Source: Adenophora triphylla var. japonica (lineage: Eukaryota; Streptophyta; Magnoliopsida; Asterales; Campanulaceae). From it: a stretch of 64,000 nt of DNA. Positions within the stretch are counted from its first letter, which is position 1, and each line of letters opens with the position of its first letter. The translations under genes were made by a program, and so were the position numbers. This document shows, in pieces, positions 33,346 through 45,222 of this stretch. The notes beneath the pieces are model-generated. The model ran no database searches, was not told where the DNA came from, and was given only the letters and a program-made list of their open reading frames with translations. The stretch covers positions 1 to 64,000 of the forward strand of contig JAFEMH010001457.1 of assembly GCA_022495995.1 (NCBI GenBank). Direction: 5' to 3'.

Positions 33346-36018
33346 ATGGCTGGAATTGGTGGTGACCAATAGGGAAATATTGGTGATCAGGGGGCTGGGG
33401 GAGGTCCTAATGCTGAGATGATGGCAATGTTTCAGACTTTCCTCCAGACTATGGCAGCTCAGGGTAGAGCACAGCAGCAACCTGAGGTAAGGCCAACACA
33501 GGGCCTAGAAAAGTTTATCAAATTGTCTCCACCAAGCTTCAATGGAGATCCAGATCCGCAGATAGCAGAGAGATGGTTGGAGGCTATGACCAAAATTTTT
33601 ATTGTAATGGAAAGCACAGACGAAGAAAAGGTCAGATGTGCAGTGTTTAATCTTGAGGGTCCGACTGAACATTGGTGGCAGATCCTTAAAGAAAGCTGGG
33701 AGCGGGATCATACGCCCCAGACTTGGGACAACTTTGTTGGGAAATTTAAGGAACACTTCATTCCGGTGATTACTAAAGACAAGAAGGAGGTTGAATTCCT
33801 GAAACTTGAGCAGGGGGCATTGACAGTAGCCCAGTACTCAGCTAAATTCACGGAGTTATCGAGGTATTGCCAACATCTTGTGCCAGATGAAAGCAGGAGG
33901 GTATACAGGTTTGTTAAAGGGTTGAGGTTGGAATTCAGGAAGCAACTGTTGACTCATGATTTTCCTACCTACCAGGCGGCAGTTAATATGGCCTACAGAA
34001 TTGAGAATGACATTGATAAACATAAGAGTAAATCAGCGGCAAGTGGAAGCAAGGGTAAGTCTCAAAGCCAGAGTTCAGGGCAAGGCAAGAGTCAGACTAA
34101 GGCTTCAATTTCTGGAGTGGCTAAGGGAGGTACAGTTACAGTTTCAACAAGGCCTGTATCCCGTCAATTTGGAACTGTTTGCAACTTTTGTAAGAGGATT
34201 GGGCACTCAGAAGACAACTGTTGGAGGAAACAGGGTAAGTATCTAAACTGTGGTGAAATGGGGCATTTCAAGAAGGACTGTCCTAAATTCAAAAAGGGTC
34301 AAGCTCCGGGTGGTAAACAGCAAGGTGATCAACCCAGAGGTGGTGTGAAAAGAGATGTAGAGGGAAAACCAAAAGAGAAAGTGCAAGGCAGAGTGTTTGC
34401 CTTAGGCCGAGGTGAGGTAGATCCTACGGCAGTAATTAGAGGTATTGTCCCTGTCTCAGGGGTCAGGGCTCGTATTCTTATCGACCCTGGATCATCTCAT
34501 TCATATGTGGCATCTCATTTTGCATTTACATTGCATAAGTTGCCTATGTTATTACCTTATGTGCTAGAGGTTTCTACTCCTGTGGGAGAGCACCTCGAAT
34601 CCTCTCTGATCTATTATGGCTGTGAGGTCATTATTTGTGGGCATGTATTGCCAGTGGATTTGGTAGAGTTACCAATCCGAGACTTTGATGTTATATTAGG
34701 CATGAACTGGTTGAGTTCTTGTCATGCCTTGGTGGACTGTCGCAGAAAGCAAGTCACCTTTTCTATGCCTGATGTGCCTGTGTTTATGTTTGATGCTGAT
34801 AAATCTTTATTTGGCAATCATGTTATTTCTGCACTAAAGGCTAGAAAGTTATTATCTAAGGGGTGTGAAGGTTACTTGGCATATGTGTTAGACTCTAATA
34901 GGAAATCTCCTGAGTTATCTTCTGTGCCAGTTGTGAATGAGTTCAGTGACGTATTCTCAACTGAGTATAGTATGCCTCCAGATAGAGAAGTGGAGTTTTG
35001 TATTGATTTATTGCCAGGTACTTCACCAATTTCTAAGGCACCCTACAGAATGGCTCCAGCAGAGTTGAAAGAGTTGAAACTTCAGTTGCAGGAGTTGCTT
35101 GATAGGGGTTTTATTCGACCTAGTGTATCACCTTGGGGAGCACCAGTGTTGTTTATTAGGAAGAAGGATGGTACTTTACGATTGTGTATTGATTACAGAC
35201 TACTGAATCAAGCTACAATTAAGAACAAATATCCTCTTCCTCACATTGATGATTTGTTTGATCAACTTCAAGGTTCCGTTATCTATTCTAAGTTGGATTT
35301 ACGTAGCGGATACCATCAGTTGAAGATCAAGCCAGATGATGTGTCTAAGACAGCTTTCAGAACAAGGTACGGGCATTATGAATTTCTTGTTATGCCATTT
35401 GGGTTGACCAATGCACCGACAATCTTTATGGATATGATGAACATGATCTTTAAGCCGTATCTTGATAACTTTGTGGTTGTTTTTAATGATGATATCCTGG
35501 TATACTCAAAATCCAGGGAAGATCACGAGAGGCATTTGAGAATAGTGTTATCCGTGCTTCGTGAGAAACAATTGTTTGCAAAGTTCAGCAAATGTGAGTT
35601 TTGGCTGGAACAGATTTCTTTCTTGGGTCACGTGGTATCCAGTAATGGTATTGCAGTGGATCCTTCAAAGATTGAGGCCGTAGTCAACTGGAAACAGCCT
35701 TCTACTATGACAGAGGTTCGTAGTTTCCTTGGTTTAGCGGGGTACTATCGAAGATTTATTGAGGGATTTTCGAGGATTGCAACTCCGTTGACCAGATTGA
35801 CTAGGAATGATGTACCATTTGTTTGGGATGCTAAGTGTGAAGCTGGCTTTACTGAACTGAAGAAGAGATTGACTTCAGCTCCTATTCTTACACTTCCAGA
35901 GGGTTGTGAGAACTTTGTTATATTCAGTGATGCCTCTAAAGAGGGTCTGGGTTGTGTTCTTATGCAGAATGGGAAGGTAATTGCGTATGCTTCGAGGAAG
36001 TTGTCACCAGTGGAGTAG
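33346..36018 (+). pseudogene. Element B gag, protease and reverse transcriptase
   Basis: The frame starts at ATG 33346 and has a TAG at 33370 (after GGDQ, where CAG would fit); it is then open to a second TAG at 36016. Gag: capsid region, then zinc knuckle [14 protein letters not shown] near residue 278 and a second knuckle [14 protein letters not shown] that lost its first Cys. Protease: [11 protein letters not shown] near residue 380, with Pro where the family has Thr/Ser, so activity is doubtful. Reverse transcriptase: [26 protein letters not shown], and the catalytic box FNDDILVYS near residue 712 (family usually FIDD or YIDD; both Asp kept). RNase H begins [10 protein letters not shown] near 859. 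Plant Tekay family. The two stops suggest C-to-T decay. Confidence 0.95.
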
Positions 36019-37815
36019 AATTATCCTACCCACGATATGGAGTTATCTGCCATTGTGTTTACATTGCATAAGTGGAAACACTACTTGTATGGAGCCAAGT
36101 TTGAGATATTTACAGATCACAAGAGCCTGAAGTACTTGTTTACTCAGAAGGAACTGAATAACAGACAGAGGCGATGGTTAGAGCTTCTGAAGGATTATGA
36201 CTGTGTCATTTCTTATCATCCCGAGAAGGCCAATGTGGTAGCTGATGCTATTAGCCGTAAGGCTCATCTGTCGTCCTTGGTATCTCAGGAAGTGAGAGGT
36301 GATATGTTGTTTGCCAATGTTAGAGTTGTTCCTACTCTTTATGGAGATCTTATGGAAGCTCAGTTACATGATGATGAATTAAAGAAAATCAGGGAGAAAT
36401 TGCAAGATGGCAAGTTTGGGGAGTTTTCATTGAACAGGGATGGAATTCTCACCTTCAAAGGCAGAATTTGCGTACCTTCTTCCCCAGAAATCAAAAGGCA
36501 GGTATTAGAGGATGGCCATAAGTCCAGATTTGCTATTCATCCAGGAAGCACCAAGATGTATCAGGATTTGAAACGGGGCTACTGGTGGAAGGGCATGAAA
36601 AAGGAGATTACAGAGTTTGTGTCAAAGTGTCTGACTTGTCAACAGATCAAGGCGGAGCATCAGAGGCCAGCTGGATTGCTTCAGCCACTTGATATCCCTG
36701 AGTGGAAGTGGGAGGGCATTTCTATGGATTTCGTGACTGGATTGCCTCCTACTCCACGAAAGATGGATGCTATATGGGTGATTGTGTATCGGTTGACCAA
36801 ATTAGCTCATTTCCTTCCAGTTTCAACCAAGTATTCCTTGGAGAGATTGGCTCAGTTGTACATCCGTGAGATTGTGAGACTACATGGAGTACCTGTCAAC
36901 ATTGTGTCTGATAGGGATCCGAGATTCACCTCGCAGTTTTGGAGGGCTTTGCATGAGTCCCTGGGATCTAAGTTGAGCTTCAGTACAGCATTTCATCCTC
37001 AGACTGATGGGCAGACAGAGAGGACCATTCAGATTTTGGAGGATATGCTACGAGCGTGTGTAATGGACTTCCAGTTATCTTGGGAAGACCATTTGCCTTT
37101 AGTGGAATTTGCCTATAACAATAGCTACCAGTCCAGCATTGAGATGACACCATATGAGGCACTATATGGGAGGAAATGTAGGTTCCCAATGTGTTGGGAC
37201 GAGGTTGGAGAGGCTAAACTTTGGGGTCCATATTTGGTTAGAGACTCAACTGAGAAGATCAAGGTGATCCGTGACAGATTGAGGACAGCCCAGAGTTGCC
37301 AGAAGAGTTATGCCGACACGAGAAGGAGGGAGTTATCCTTTCAGGTTCGTGACTTGGTATTCTTGAAGATCTCACCTAGAACGGGGATCAAAAGGTTTGG
37401 CAACAAAGGGAAATTGGCTCCTAGGTTTGTTGGTCCTTTTGAGGTGTTAGAGAAGGTAGGTGAGCTAGCCTATCTTTTGGCTCTACCACCATCTCTTTCT
37501 TCTCTCCATGATGTGTTTCATGTGTCCATATTGAGGAAATATTGCTATGATTCCTCACATGTGTTGAGTTCTCCTCCTGAGGATGTCCAGACGGATATGA
37601 CCTATGTTGAGGTACCCTTGCGGATTCTGGAGAGGCAGGTCCGGGAATTGCGTACCAAGAGTATTCCCGTGGTGAAAGTTCTTTGGAAGAATCACACCAT
37701 TGAGGAAGCTACTTGGGAATTGGAATCTGAGATGAGTCAGAAGTATCCTGAGTTGTTTGATCATTCAGGTAAGTTAAGTCCAAATTCGGGACGAATTTTG
37801 TTTAAGGGGGACTGA
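36019..37815 (+). pseudogene. Element B RNase H, integrase and chromodomain-like tail
   Basis: Same frame as the previous part; the stop at 36016 replaces the Gln of [12 protein letters not shown]. RNase H continues with [13 protein letters not shown] and [14 protein letters not shown]. The integrase zinc region reads [11 protein letters not shown]...CLTCQQIK. The core has [18 protein letters not shown] and [11 protein letters not shown], which keeps D, D and E. The end has [16 protein letters not shown] and [16 protein letters not shown], the group II-like chromodomain of Tekay elements, thought to guide integration to heterochromatin. The frame ends at 37815, and the 3' LTR starts two bases later. 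Apart from the two TAG codons the gag-pol frame is intact. Confidence 0.95.
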
Positions 37816-37816
37816 G
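37803..37816 (+). other. Polypurine tract of element B
   Basis: TAAGGGGGACTGAG lies just before the TGTCAC start of the 3' LTR. Confidence 0.75.
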
Positions 37817-40226
37817 TGTCACAACCCTAAGCCTAGGCACATTCTTGGTCACACGTGAAGCACGTGGGGTTGGGTATGCTTTGCATATCATCCTTAGTTT
37901 GCTAGCATTTGATTGCTTACGTGTTCATTTTGAGCCATTTTGTTGCACTATGTGACTTTGAGATGTTATAACTTGATTTAATGCTATAATGTCTAAATAA
38001 AGAGAAGTTGTGTAGTTCCTTGGCAACACATAAAACTTGATTGAAATTGGTTCAAAATGGTTGAGGAGCTTAAGTGTAAAATAAAAGCTTAAGGTAGCAT
38101 TTTGTTCATTTTAAAACTTTGAGGAGCTTAGTTGTAATTGTGTTATATATATCCTCTCTTTAGCTTCTTCAAGAAGCTCACTACGTTCCTCAGTCTTCCA
38201 AGAGTTTCTCCCAGCCAAGAAAGGTTCCAAACCCTTGTTCTACTTCTAAAATTCATAGGAATTCAGTCCTTGATCTGTGTTCATTCCAACTTTACATACT
38301 TGCTTCGGAAGGTGTTTAGAACAAGTTCATCCGATTATCTTTTCTTTTCATTGGGTAAATTGTTATGTTTCTTTTCTATATTTGTTCATAACATGCTTAG
38401 TAAGGTTATTATGATGTTATGGATGATTGTTGTGAAGTGGAAATCTGCTCTTGGTGGCTAAATGAGAAGTGACCAAGTGTGGTGAATAACTATAGCCAAA
38501 GTTGATATTATGGCTTGAGTTGGAATTGAATCTTGTTATAAAGATGTTATAATACTTGAAGGGAGTATATTTGAGTCCCAAACTATGTGTATTCACTGCT
38601 GTAAATGGCCTTGAAATAGCTGAGACCAAGGGTGGCAGTAACTGGTGTTGAACTGTTGTGGTTGTTGTGTGTTCTGCTGATGTTTCGAAGGCAGCAAGGG
38701 TTTCTGGTGGAAGGGCACGACTCGTGCCTATGAGAATGAGTTGTGACCCTCAGGGGGAACTCATGGAAGGTAGTCGTGAAGCTTGGGGCAGTCGTGCAGG
38801 GCCTGGAAACGACTCGTGACCTTCAGCACGAGTCGTGCTCAAAACTGCCTTGAGTTGAGTGAGCACTTTTGCAAGCTTTTAAACCTAGGTTAATGAGTAT
38901 AGATTAAATAAATCTTTAACTATACTTGTAGTACATTTTTAGTACAACATTTTAGAACTTGAAATTGGCCTAAAATATATTGGGAAGAGTTTTAAATATT
39001 GATCCAAAGTTGCTTGGAAGGCAGTTTTAGCACTTGTATTGTTTCAATCGCAGCCTTGGTCCATGTTTGAGGCATTGGGAACCTAGGCTAAACAACTCGA
39101 ATTGGAACACTTTTTGAACTTGTATTTAGTAAAACTATAGTACTATATTAGGGAATTTGAAATGGGCCAATTGGATAATGGGAAGTGCTTTAAGAATGGT
39201 CGTGAACTTGCTTGAAAGGCAGTTTTTGACCATTGAACCAAATGTTATAAAACTTGGTTTTTGAACTTGAACCCTAAAGAGAAGTTTTTCAATGTTGTAT
39301 AGTGATTGTGTAGGGCTGGTTATATGTTGTTTTACCCCTACATGGTGACTTGTACAAGGTCATTGGCTTATATAGTGCCTTTAATAGATGTTGTACGAGT
39401 ATGTTCATTTGGCAGGAGTATAAGTATACCCTGTATTGGTTTATAAACTGTATAATGGTTGTGTGGAACTTATGTGATATATTGTGCATAAGTGTTTACA
39501 TACTTCATAGTGGATTGTGTACAAAGTGTTCAAATACTTGTTGCACAGTTTCTTGGGTTGAGCATGAGTAATGAATACCATGTTATTGCATTGTTGTTAT
39601 TCAATAGTGTTGAAATACATGTGAACTATTGTTATTGATTTAACATGAGTTATAGTTCCATGTTATATATATATATTGATGTCCCATAGGGTGGACTTAT
39701 GTTCAAGTAACTGTTATGTGCTTGACTATGATGGTATCAGCTGAACATTGTGGGGGGGGGTATATGGGATCCCAACACTTATGAGAAGATATTTCATAAG
39801 TTGTTTCGATTGACTTATACCTGTGACCTCTCCCCCGTCTGTGGCCACGGTCTGGGGGTGCGCAGCTTCTGTGTATATGTGCAGTCAGGCACAGATAGCT
39901 GATAACTTATATGGATCTCTGTCGGGCTCGTATAAGACGTGAATAAGCACTAGCATTTCACGAGAGCGGAGTATCCCTCCCACCGTTGTACTACATATGA
40001 TTCAGTTGGGAATGGTAAGGGAAAGGTAACGTAATGTGTTTACTGTTTCCCAATGTGTTATTGAGCAACTTGATTGTATGTTGCATTGTATATGACTTAT
40101 TGGTCAGAAGGAATAGGTAACGTAATGTGTTTACTGTTTTCCAATGTGAGCAACCTGTTTATGTGTTGCATATTGTATGGCATATTGTTGCATACATAAT
40201 AACTTGCTGAGATTTTATCTCACCCC
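37817..40226 (+). repeat. Element B 3' LTR, part before solo LTR D
   Basis: TGTCACAACCCTAAGCC... closely matches the 5' LTR. It has the uninterrupted GTTGGGTATGC site that A hit in the 5' copy. A G run at 39752-39760 is longer than in the 5' LTR. The CACGACTCGTG-type cluster lies at about 38713-38850. Cut by D after CTCACCCC at 40226. Confidence 0.95.
40222..40226. repeat. Target site duplication ACCCC, left copy (solo LTR D)
   Basis: ACCCC flanks D here and at 41702-41706. The 5' LTR of B has a single copy within CTCACCCCTTCTCCC. Confidence 0.95.
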
Positions 40227-40416
40227 TGTAAGTACCCCAATCTGGATCACCCTCTTCCGAGCACATGGGAAACACCGCAGACTCACAAACGCAGTCTCGA
40301 AGACCTTTGACGCTCAAAACCCTCAAAAAACCCCCAACCAAACCAAGGGAGGGACCTTTCTGGGACAAAAATGGACAAAAGGGCCTTTTGGGAATTTTCA
40401 GAAAATTGGAAAAGCA

Positions 40417-40676
40417 AAAGAGGTCCGTACGGACCTCTTTGTTTTAATAATTACTGAATCCCCTTAAAGTCCAATATATTCCCTCAAATCCCGAGGAACA
40501 TCATTACTGGAATGCATGGTTGGTCCGTACGGACCTCTTTGCATGCCTAGTTGGTCCGTACGGACCTCTTTGCAAGAAGACATCATCATTCCAAAATCTT
40601 CTTAATTTCCACAGATTCCCTCAAATCGAGGAAAACTAAAATACTGGATTACCTAGAAGGTCCGTACGGACCTTCT
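40417..40676. repeat. Four perfect palindromes with core GGTCCGTACGGACC in the D promoter region
   Basis: Copies: 40417-40440 (24-bp perfect palindrome, AAAGA flanks), 40522-40535, 40553-40566, and 40655-40676 (22-bp perfect palindrome, AGAA flanks). All lie within 280 bp upstream of the TATA box at 40694. Confidence 0.95.
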
Positions 40677-40693
40677 TGCACAAAATCTGGCAC

Positions 40694-40701
40694 TATAAAT
40701 A
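40694..40701 (+). promoter_or_regulatory. TATA box of solo LTR D
   Basis: TATAAATA about 18 bp after the last palindrome, in the same CTATAAATAGAG context as the A LTRs. Confidence 0.7.
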
Positions 40702-41701
40702 GAGGGCTCCCCCTCTCATTTTTCACACACCATCCTCTTCTCTCCTCTCCCCCTAGCCTTCATGCACCCCTCTAAGTCCTCTCGAGGCACACCCGGCCTC
40801 TTTCGGATCCTTCCGAGGCCTTCCGAGCTCCCTTGTGGTGCTCCAAAGCCTTTCCGAGCGCTCCCGCGACGCTCCCGCGTTGCCCCGAGGCACTCTCGAG
40901 GTACTCTGAGGCCCCTCGTGGTACTCCGAGGCCTTGCCTGGTCTTTCCCTAGGCGTCCCGGCTCTTTCCGAGTCAAACCGGCGATTCCGGCCCACACCGA
41001 ACCTCTGCCCGAATAACCCTTGCCATCTCAACACACGCCGAAGCTCTGCCCGAGTGATCCTTGCGATCCCAACGCATGCCGAACCTCTGCCTGAACGCAA
41101 CCTACAATCTCAACGCACGCCGAAACTCTGTCCGCAGACAACCGGCTCTTCCCAAAGCAATCTCGGTCCGTCCCGGAACACTATTCCATCCTCAAACACT
41201 ATTCCCCAGCGGAAGACAGACACGAACCAACATTGGTAAGGCTTCCTTCCTACACTATTTTAATACATTTCAATAAAACAGTGTACAATGTAGACATCCG
41301 ATACATCATGCATTTTTAAAAGCACACACACACACACACACACAACAGTTAAAGAATATTAGGGGTATCCGAAAGACTCGTTTTTACGAGGTGACTCGGG
41401 TGAGCTCTAAGATTCTAATATTCTCTTCCCGAGGAGTCATCTGACCTCCGAACTCAAAATCTCATCACACAAAAACAGTTTATTTTTAAACTGATGCCCT
41501 TTTTCAATGTTTTGGGCTTAATAAAAACGGCGTGGCGACTCTACAAGCAAAACACAGCGAGACACCTCCAACACGCTAAAACGGAATAAAGCCAGATGTC
41601 GGGGCGCGAACGCGCTGCCTCTCAGATCCAGGCGACTTCCTGAAAAGCGACGAGTGCGAGATGCCGGGGCCCCGCGCGCGAGCCGGATCCGGGTAATTTC
41701 A

Positions 41702-42160
41702 ACCCCTTCTCCCTTTATTGTTTTAGATCCCGCTGAGACAGGTGGACCGGACCAGTGAGGCCGGGGGAAGAGTTTGGACTCCTTTTGGGTTGTCAGGGTA
41801 TGAGTTCTTTTGGGAGTTAGGGATGTACTTGGTTGTTATTCTTTTGGGAAATGTATTGTATATAAAGTTTTACAACATGTTTCAGTTGTATCGTGTTGTA
41901 AGTAGCTTAGACTTGGTTTGTTTATGGTTGGCTTGTGTATAACCTTTTCAGTTGTATATTTTGTAAAACCAGGGTGTGTTTGGTTTGAAACAGGTTTACA
42001 TATCGCCTCCATGTAGAGAGGTTATTTTGAAATGGTTTTAAAAATGTGTTGTGTACTTTTCAAGTTAAAAGAAAAGAAAAGTTTTTTTAGAAATGGTATA
42101 TTTTGGGACCCTCCATCCTGGGACACGGTTTATAGGTCCGGGAGTTGGGAGGCGCCCACA
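41702..42160 (+). repeat. Element B 3' LTR, part after D
   Basis: From the second ACCCC copy the LTR continues with TTCTCCCTTTATTG and ends GGCGCCCACA at 42160, matching the end of the 5' LTR at 33246. The frame at 41742-41942 also exists in the 5' LTR and is not a gene. Confidence 0.95.
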
Positions 42161-42165
42161 CTTGT
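42161..42165. repeat. Target site duplication CTTGT, right copy (element B)
   Basis: Second copy of the 5-bp duplication made by B; see 13967-13971. Confidence 0.95.
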
Positions 42166-42744
42166 TCCCGGCCATACTGTCTTGGCAGAAGGAGGCAAAG
42201 AGGGCGGTGTCGTCAAGAGAGGGCACTCGACTGTCGTACGAGGAGGTGTCTCAGGCCCTGAGCCGAGAGTTCTCTGAGCGGATCCAGCTGACCTGGTGGA
42301 GCCGGATCGATGCTTTTGTATGTCGCTGGGGATGTTACACGTCGGCGGAAGCTACTCGTGGGACTTCACTGCGATGTGATGTATCTGGGGGAGAGGGTGA
42401 CCCGTCACCATGGCCCGGGGTCCTTTCTGATGGTGCCGGTGGATCCTCCTCTGCACATGCAACATCCTCTGTTGATGCCGATGGAGGAGTTGGAGAGGTA
42501 TAGACAGGGTGTGTTCTGTACCGAGTATGTCATAGCGGGAGCCGACTACGACACTTTCTTGAGGATGAGGCTGAGGAGCCCTTAGGTGCAGCACAGGGAG
42601 GGCGAGGGCCCTGGATATCCCCGAGATCTCCCGCTCCCACGCGCTAGGCTGGTGTACGAGGGGCTGGACGGTTCGCGCAGGCGACTGGTCATCCCGATCT
42701 CGGAGGATCCGAGATCTCAGTATAGGGTTGACCCCAATGCTTCG
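42166..42744 (+). pseudogene. aORF1 of element C, exon 3, part after element B
   Basis: The PMD exon cut at 13971 resumes as FPAILSWQKEAKRAV. A small frameshift lies near 42,330-42,360, then the frame reads CDVMYLGERVTRHHG, parallel to CDVIYLGDRFSRQHG in A. A TAG at 42583-42585 follows MRLRSP. The exon then gives SRRRLVIPISEDPRSQYRV, parallel to PRRFRIPVPDTREPQY in A, and ends before a GTGAGT donor at 42745, at the same place as in A. Confidence 0.75.
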
Positions 42745-42839
42745 GTGAGTACTTTTGATTTCTGCATTTGATAGTAGCATTCTGCAAATATTGCATCTGT
42801 ACTTTCTGCTTGTCTTCTGATGACTTTCCTGGTTCGCAG

Positions 42840-43235
42840 GTGTCTGGCCGTACGTACAATGAGGCGGTGAGACAGTTGGACGGGTGGGCCAACTACGCTA
42901 GGAGGCTCGTGGATTTTCTGAGGTGCAGTTCCCGGAGGAGCGTGGATGTTCGTGAGCCGAGGCCGTCTAGGCCGAGGGATTCGTCTGCTTCCACGGCTGG
43001 TGGAGAGGACTTTGCACAGGGATTTGGCCAGTTCGCGGGCGGAACGGCGGGGTTTGGAGCTCATCCTCCTTCGCACACGGGGCACGAGAGGGGAGAGTCT
43101 TCGAGTTCGTAGGCGCAGAGGAGACCTTTTGCGTATTCCCGCCTGGAGGAATTCGGAGATTTCTTGTTCTTGACGGATTCGGCAGCTGCGGAGCAGTGCG
43201 TCGAGTGCTCGGATAACGAGCAGGACTCGAAGTAG
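42840..43235 (+). pseudogene. aORF1 of element C, exon 4
   Basis: Starts after the acceptor TTCGCAG with VSGRTYNEAVRQLDGW, parallel to ARTYDGLVRQNRGW in A. A Ser-rich tail follows, with a TAG at 43110. In-frame acidic residues (SDNEQDSK) continue to a stop at 43233. The tail in A is likewise Ser/Asp-rich, so 43110 is probably a decayed codon. Confidence 0.65.
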
Positions 43236-43773
43236 TCCTTCTTTATTGCTTTTAGACAAAATGTATGTATTGTCCGGAACAATTTGATTTGAACTGTATT
43301 TGAAAAGGCGCCCTTGGGGCGGAACCTGTATTTCGCACATCTAATTAGTGATTACCTTCTTTTTATTTTGGCAAATAAGCAAGTAGGTTGATCAAAAATA
43401 AATAAAATGAAACATGCATAAATAATTGAACGGGTCAAAAATTATGCCTATATGCACTGATATTTAATTAATTGCACTGTTGCACGAGCCCGGGGCGGAA
43501 GAGGTGTTGGCTTTGGTTAATTGAAACCAGGGGAGCACGCAGATTTACAAAGGCATTAACAGGGCTTTGTTTGGAATTGTTTCCAATTTTAAGAGCAGCT
43601 GGCTGCAGAGTTGACCAAGTCAACTGCAAAGAGAGTCCGGCCGGACTGAGAATGAAATTCCAGAGCCTTTTAAATTGCAGTTTCATCTTTGCAATTTGTA
43701 AGAAGCTGCGCATTTTCTTTGATCAGTTGGCTGAATTTCTTTCAAATTCCTAAGGTTTCCTTCGATCTCTTGC
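43236..43773 (+). other. Gap between aORF1 and aORF2 of element C
   Basis: Non-coding spacer in the same position as 24242-24697 of A. It contains AT-rich sequence at 43,330-43,470. The short phrase GAGAGTCCGGCCGGACTGAG near 43630 resembles the GAGTCCGGCCGGACTGAG phrase in the right LTR of C (near 60,920). Confidence 0.5.
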
Positions 43774-45222
43774 ATGGCTCCCTTTCCTAAGCTATCGTCT
43801 CGGATGCAAGAGCGATATTTGGAAAATTTCCAGGCGTGGGTACGGAACCACACGAGGCAAAACAAGGGGTTTTTCGAGGGTTACGGATGCAACTGCTTGG
43901 GCTTTGAAGGAGCTCATGCCGATTGGGATCTCTTGAGAGCGGCACTCGTTTCGGGATGTACGGAGGAATGTGTACAACTTTTCGTACAACGAAATCACTC
44001 CTACGTTCAAGATTTCCGGCCATTCTGGAGGACCCGAGACGGAACAAATAGTTCTTCCTTATGGCCGGTGGCGTGGCCACCGTTGAGAAGTTAGTGTTTC
44101 GCTTGGTATCTCTACTGAGAAGCATACGGGATGCCGATATTGAACACCGATTATGTCGACATTTCGGACCGCCCGATAGATTTGCCGGCTAAGGGGAGCG
44201 TTTTTGCGTGGGACGCGTTTGCTCAGGCGCGATTGCTACTTTGTTCACATTCACGTCCTCGGGTGTGTGCCATCACAAGGTACTGGACCTCGGTGAGGCA
44301 AAGGCGAATGGGGAGACATCGTGCTTTGGTCTTGGGCGAGACATTCCTGGGCATAGGTCGGATGGCGACCGACAACCGATACATGTGGGGAGGGAGTCCC
44401 GCTGTGCTTACCAGGTGGTTGAGAGAGAGGTTGCAGATGATGCCTGAGGTGCCAATGTCTTGTGTCGCTTGGTCCTTTTCTCGACGTCCTTTGGTGATAG
44501 GGGGCGATCAAGCTGAATTGGAGCTCTGGATGGCCAGACTCCACACACATCACTTGCGATGGTGGGTTCCTCACTGGAAGTTACAGACCTGTCAGATCGC
44601 TCAGGAGGGTCTTTTGATTGTTAGAATATCGGGGCTGTCCCAGACGGCTTTCTACATTCCATCATTGGTGCTGCGATAGTACGGGCTGGAGCAGGTGCCA
44701 CTGACAGGTTTAGTTCATGCTGCTACGTTCGAGGTGGGATATTTTCTGATGGAAGATCCTTCGACGCTATTGCTGCTCACGCGGTTGTGGCAATACACAT
44801 CCTTTCCTACCAGGGTTCTCCTTCACCGGAGAGGGGGCACTGTTCTGTCGATGCATTATCTGAACTGGTATGAAAAGTGTATGGGGGAGACACAGATGTC
44901 TATCTTGTGGAGACGGAATGAGCTGTTGGGTGCTGATCACCAGGACAGCTCGACCTTGAGGAGGGCCGAAGCGGTGGCTAACCCTCGGGATCGTACTGGG
45001 GACGACATGGCTGACTATGAGGCCAATGCTGATCGGGAGGCCAATCAAAGCACGGTTATGATGGCTCGAAGTGAGGCAGCTCGAGACAGAGCTAGGGAAA
45101 GGGCTGCGTTGACAACTACAGGCTTGACGGAGGCGTCGGGAAGGGTCCCTGAGAAGGTGAAGAACACTCGTCGCGAGAAAGGGAAGGGGAAGAAGGATGA
45201 AGGACCAAGTACGGGAAACTAG
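43774..45222 (+). pseudogene. aORF2 of element C: antisense PMD-like / DUF7745-like protein
   Basis: Homologue of 24241-22642 in A, intronless, starting at ATG 43774. It shares ADWDLLRAA, then after a frameshifted patch at about 43,940-44,130 continues with ALVLGETFLGIGRMA, RWWVPHWKLQT and YLNWYEKCMGE. The basic end reads TRREKGKGKKDEG. An in-frame TAG lies at 44677 and local indels at 43,940-44,130. About 480 codons. Its final 70 bp are also found duplicated at 47342 onward. Confidence 0.75.

Larger units (their letters stand above)
40227..41701 (+). repeat. Solo LTR D of a Tat-type element
   Basis: 1,475 bp, TGTAAGTACC...GGTAATTTCA, flanked by a perfect 5-bp duplication and with no internal region. 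The start matches the LTRs of A and C (TGTAAGTACCCAAATC) and the block GGCGTGGCGACTC near the end is shared, so it is Tat-lineage but a different family. It contains four copies of a GGTCCGTACGGACC palindrome upstream of a TATA box, a pyrimidine-rich transcribed half, and an (AC)n run at 41325-41343. The open frames at 40,700-41,280 are low-complexity LTR sequence. A solo LTR arises by recombination between the two LTRs of a full element. Confidence 0.93.
13972..42160 (+). mobile_element. Element B: Tekay/Del chromovirus retrotransposon
   Basis: This is a complete Ty3/gypsy element inserted in an exon of the aORF1 gene of C. Its own sequence is about 10.3 kb once A (in the 5' LTR) and D (in the 3' LTR) are removed. 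LTRs are about 2.85 kb, typical of Tekay. The primer site matches tRNA-iMet. A single gag-pol frame ends in a chromodomain-like tail. The two LTRs are closely similar, so B is much younger than C. Confidence 0.95.

Noticed and set aside
40716..41276. Overlapping open frames in both directions in the solo LTR D
   Set aside because: Low-complexity Pro/Arg/Ser-rich translations of pyrimidine-rich LTR sequence, without homology to anything in A or C coding regions.
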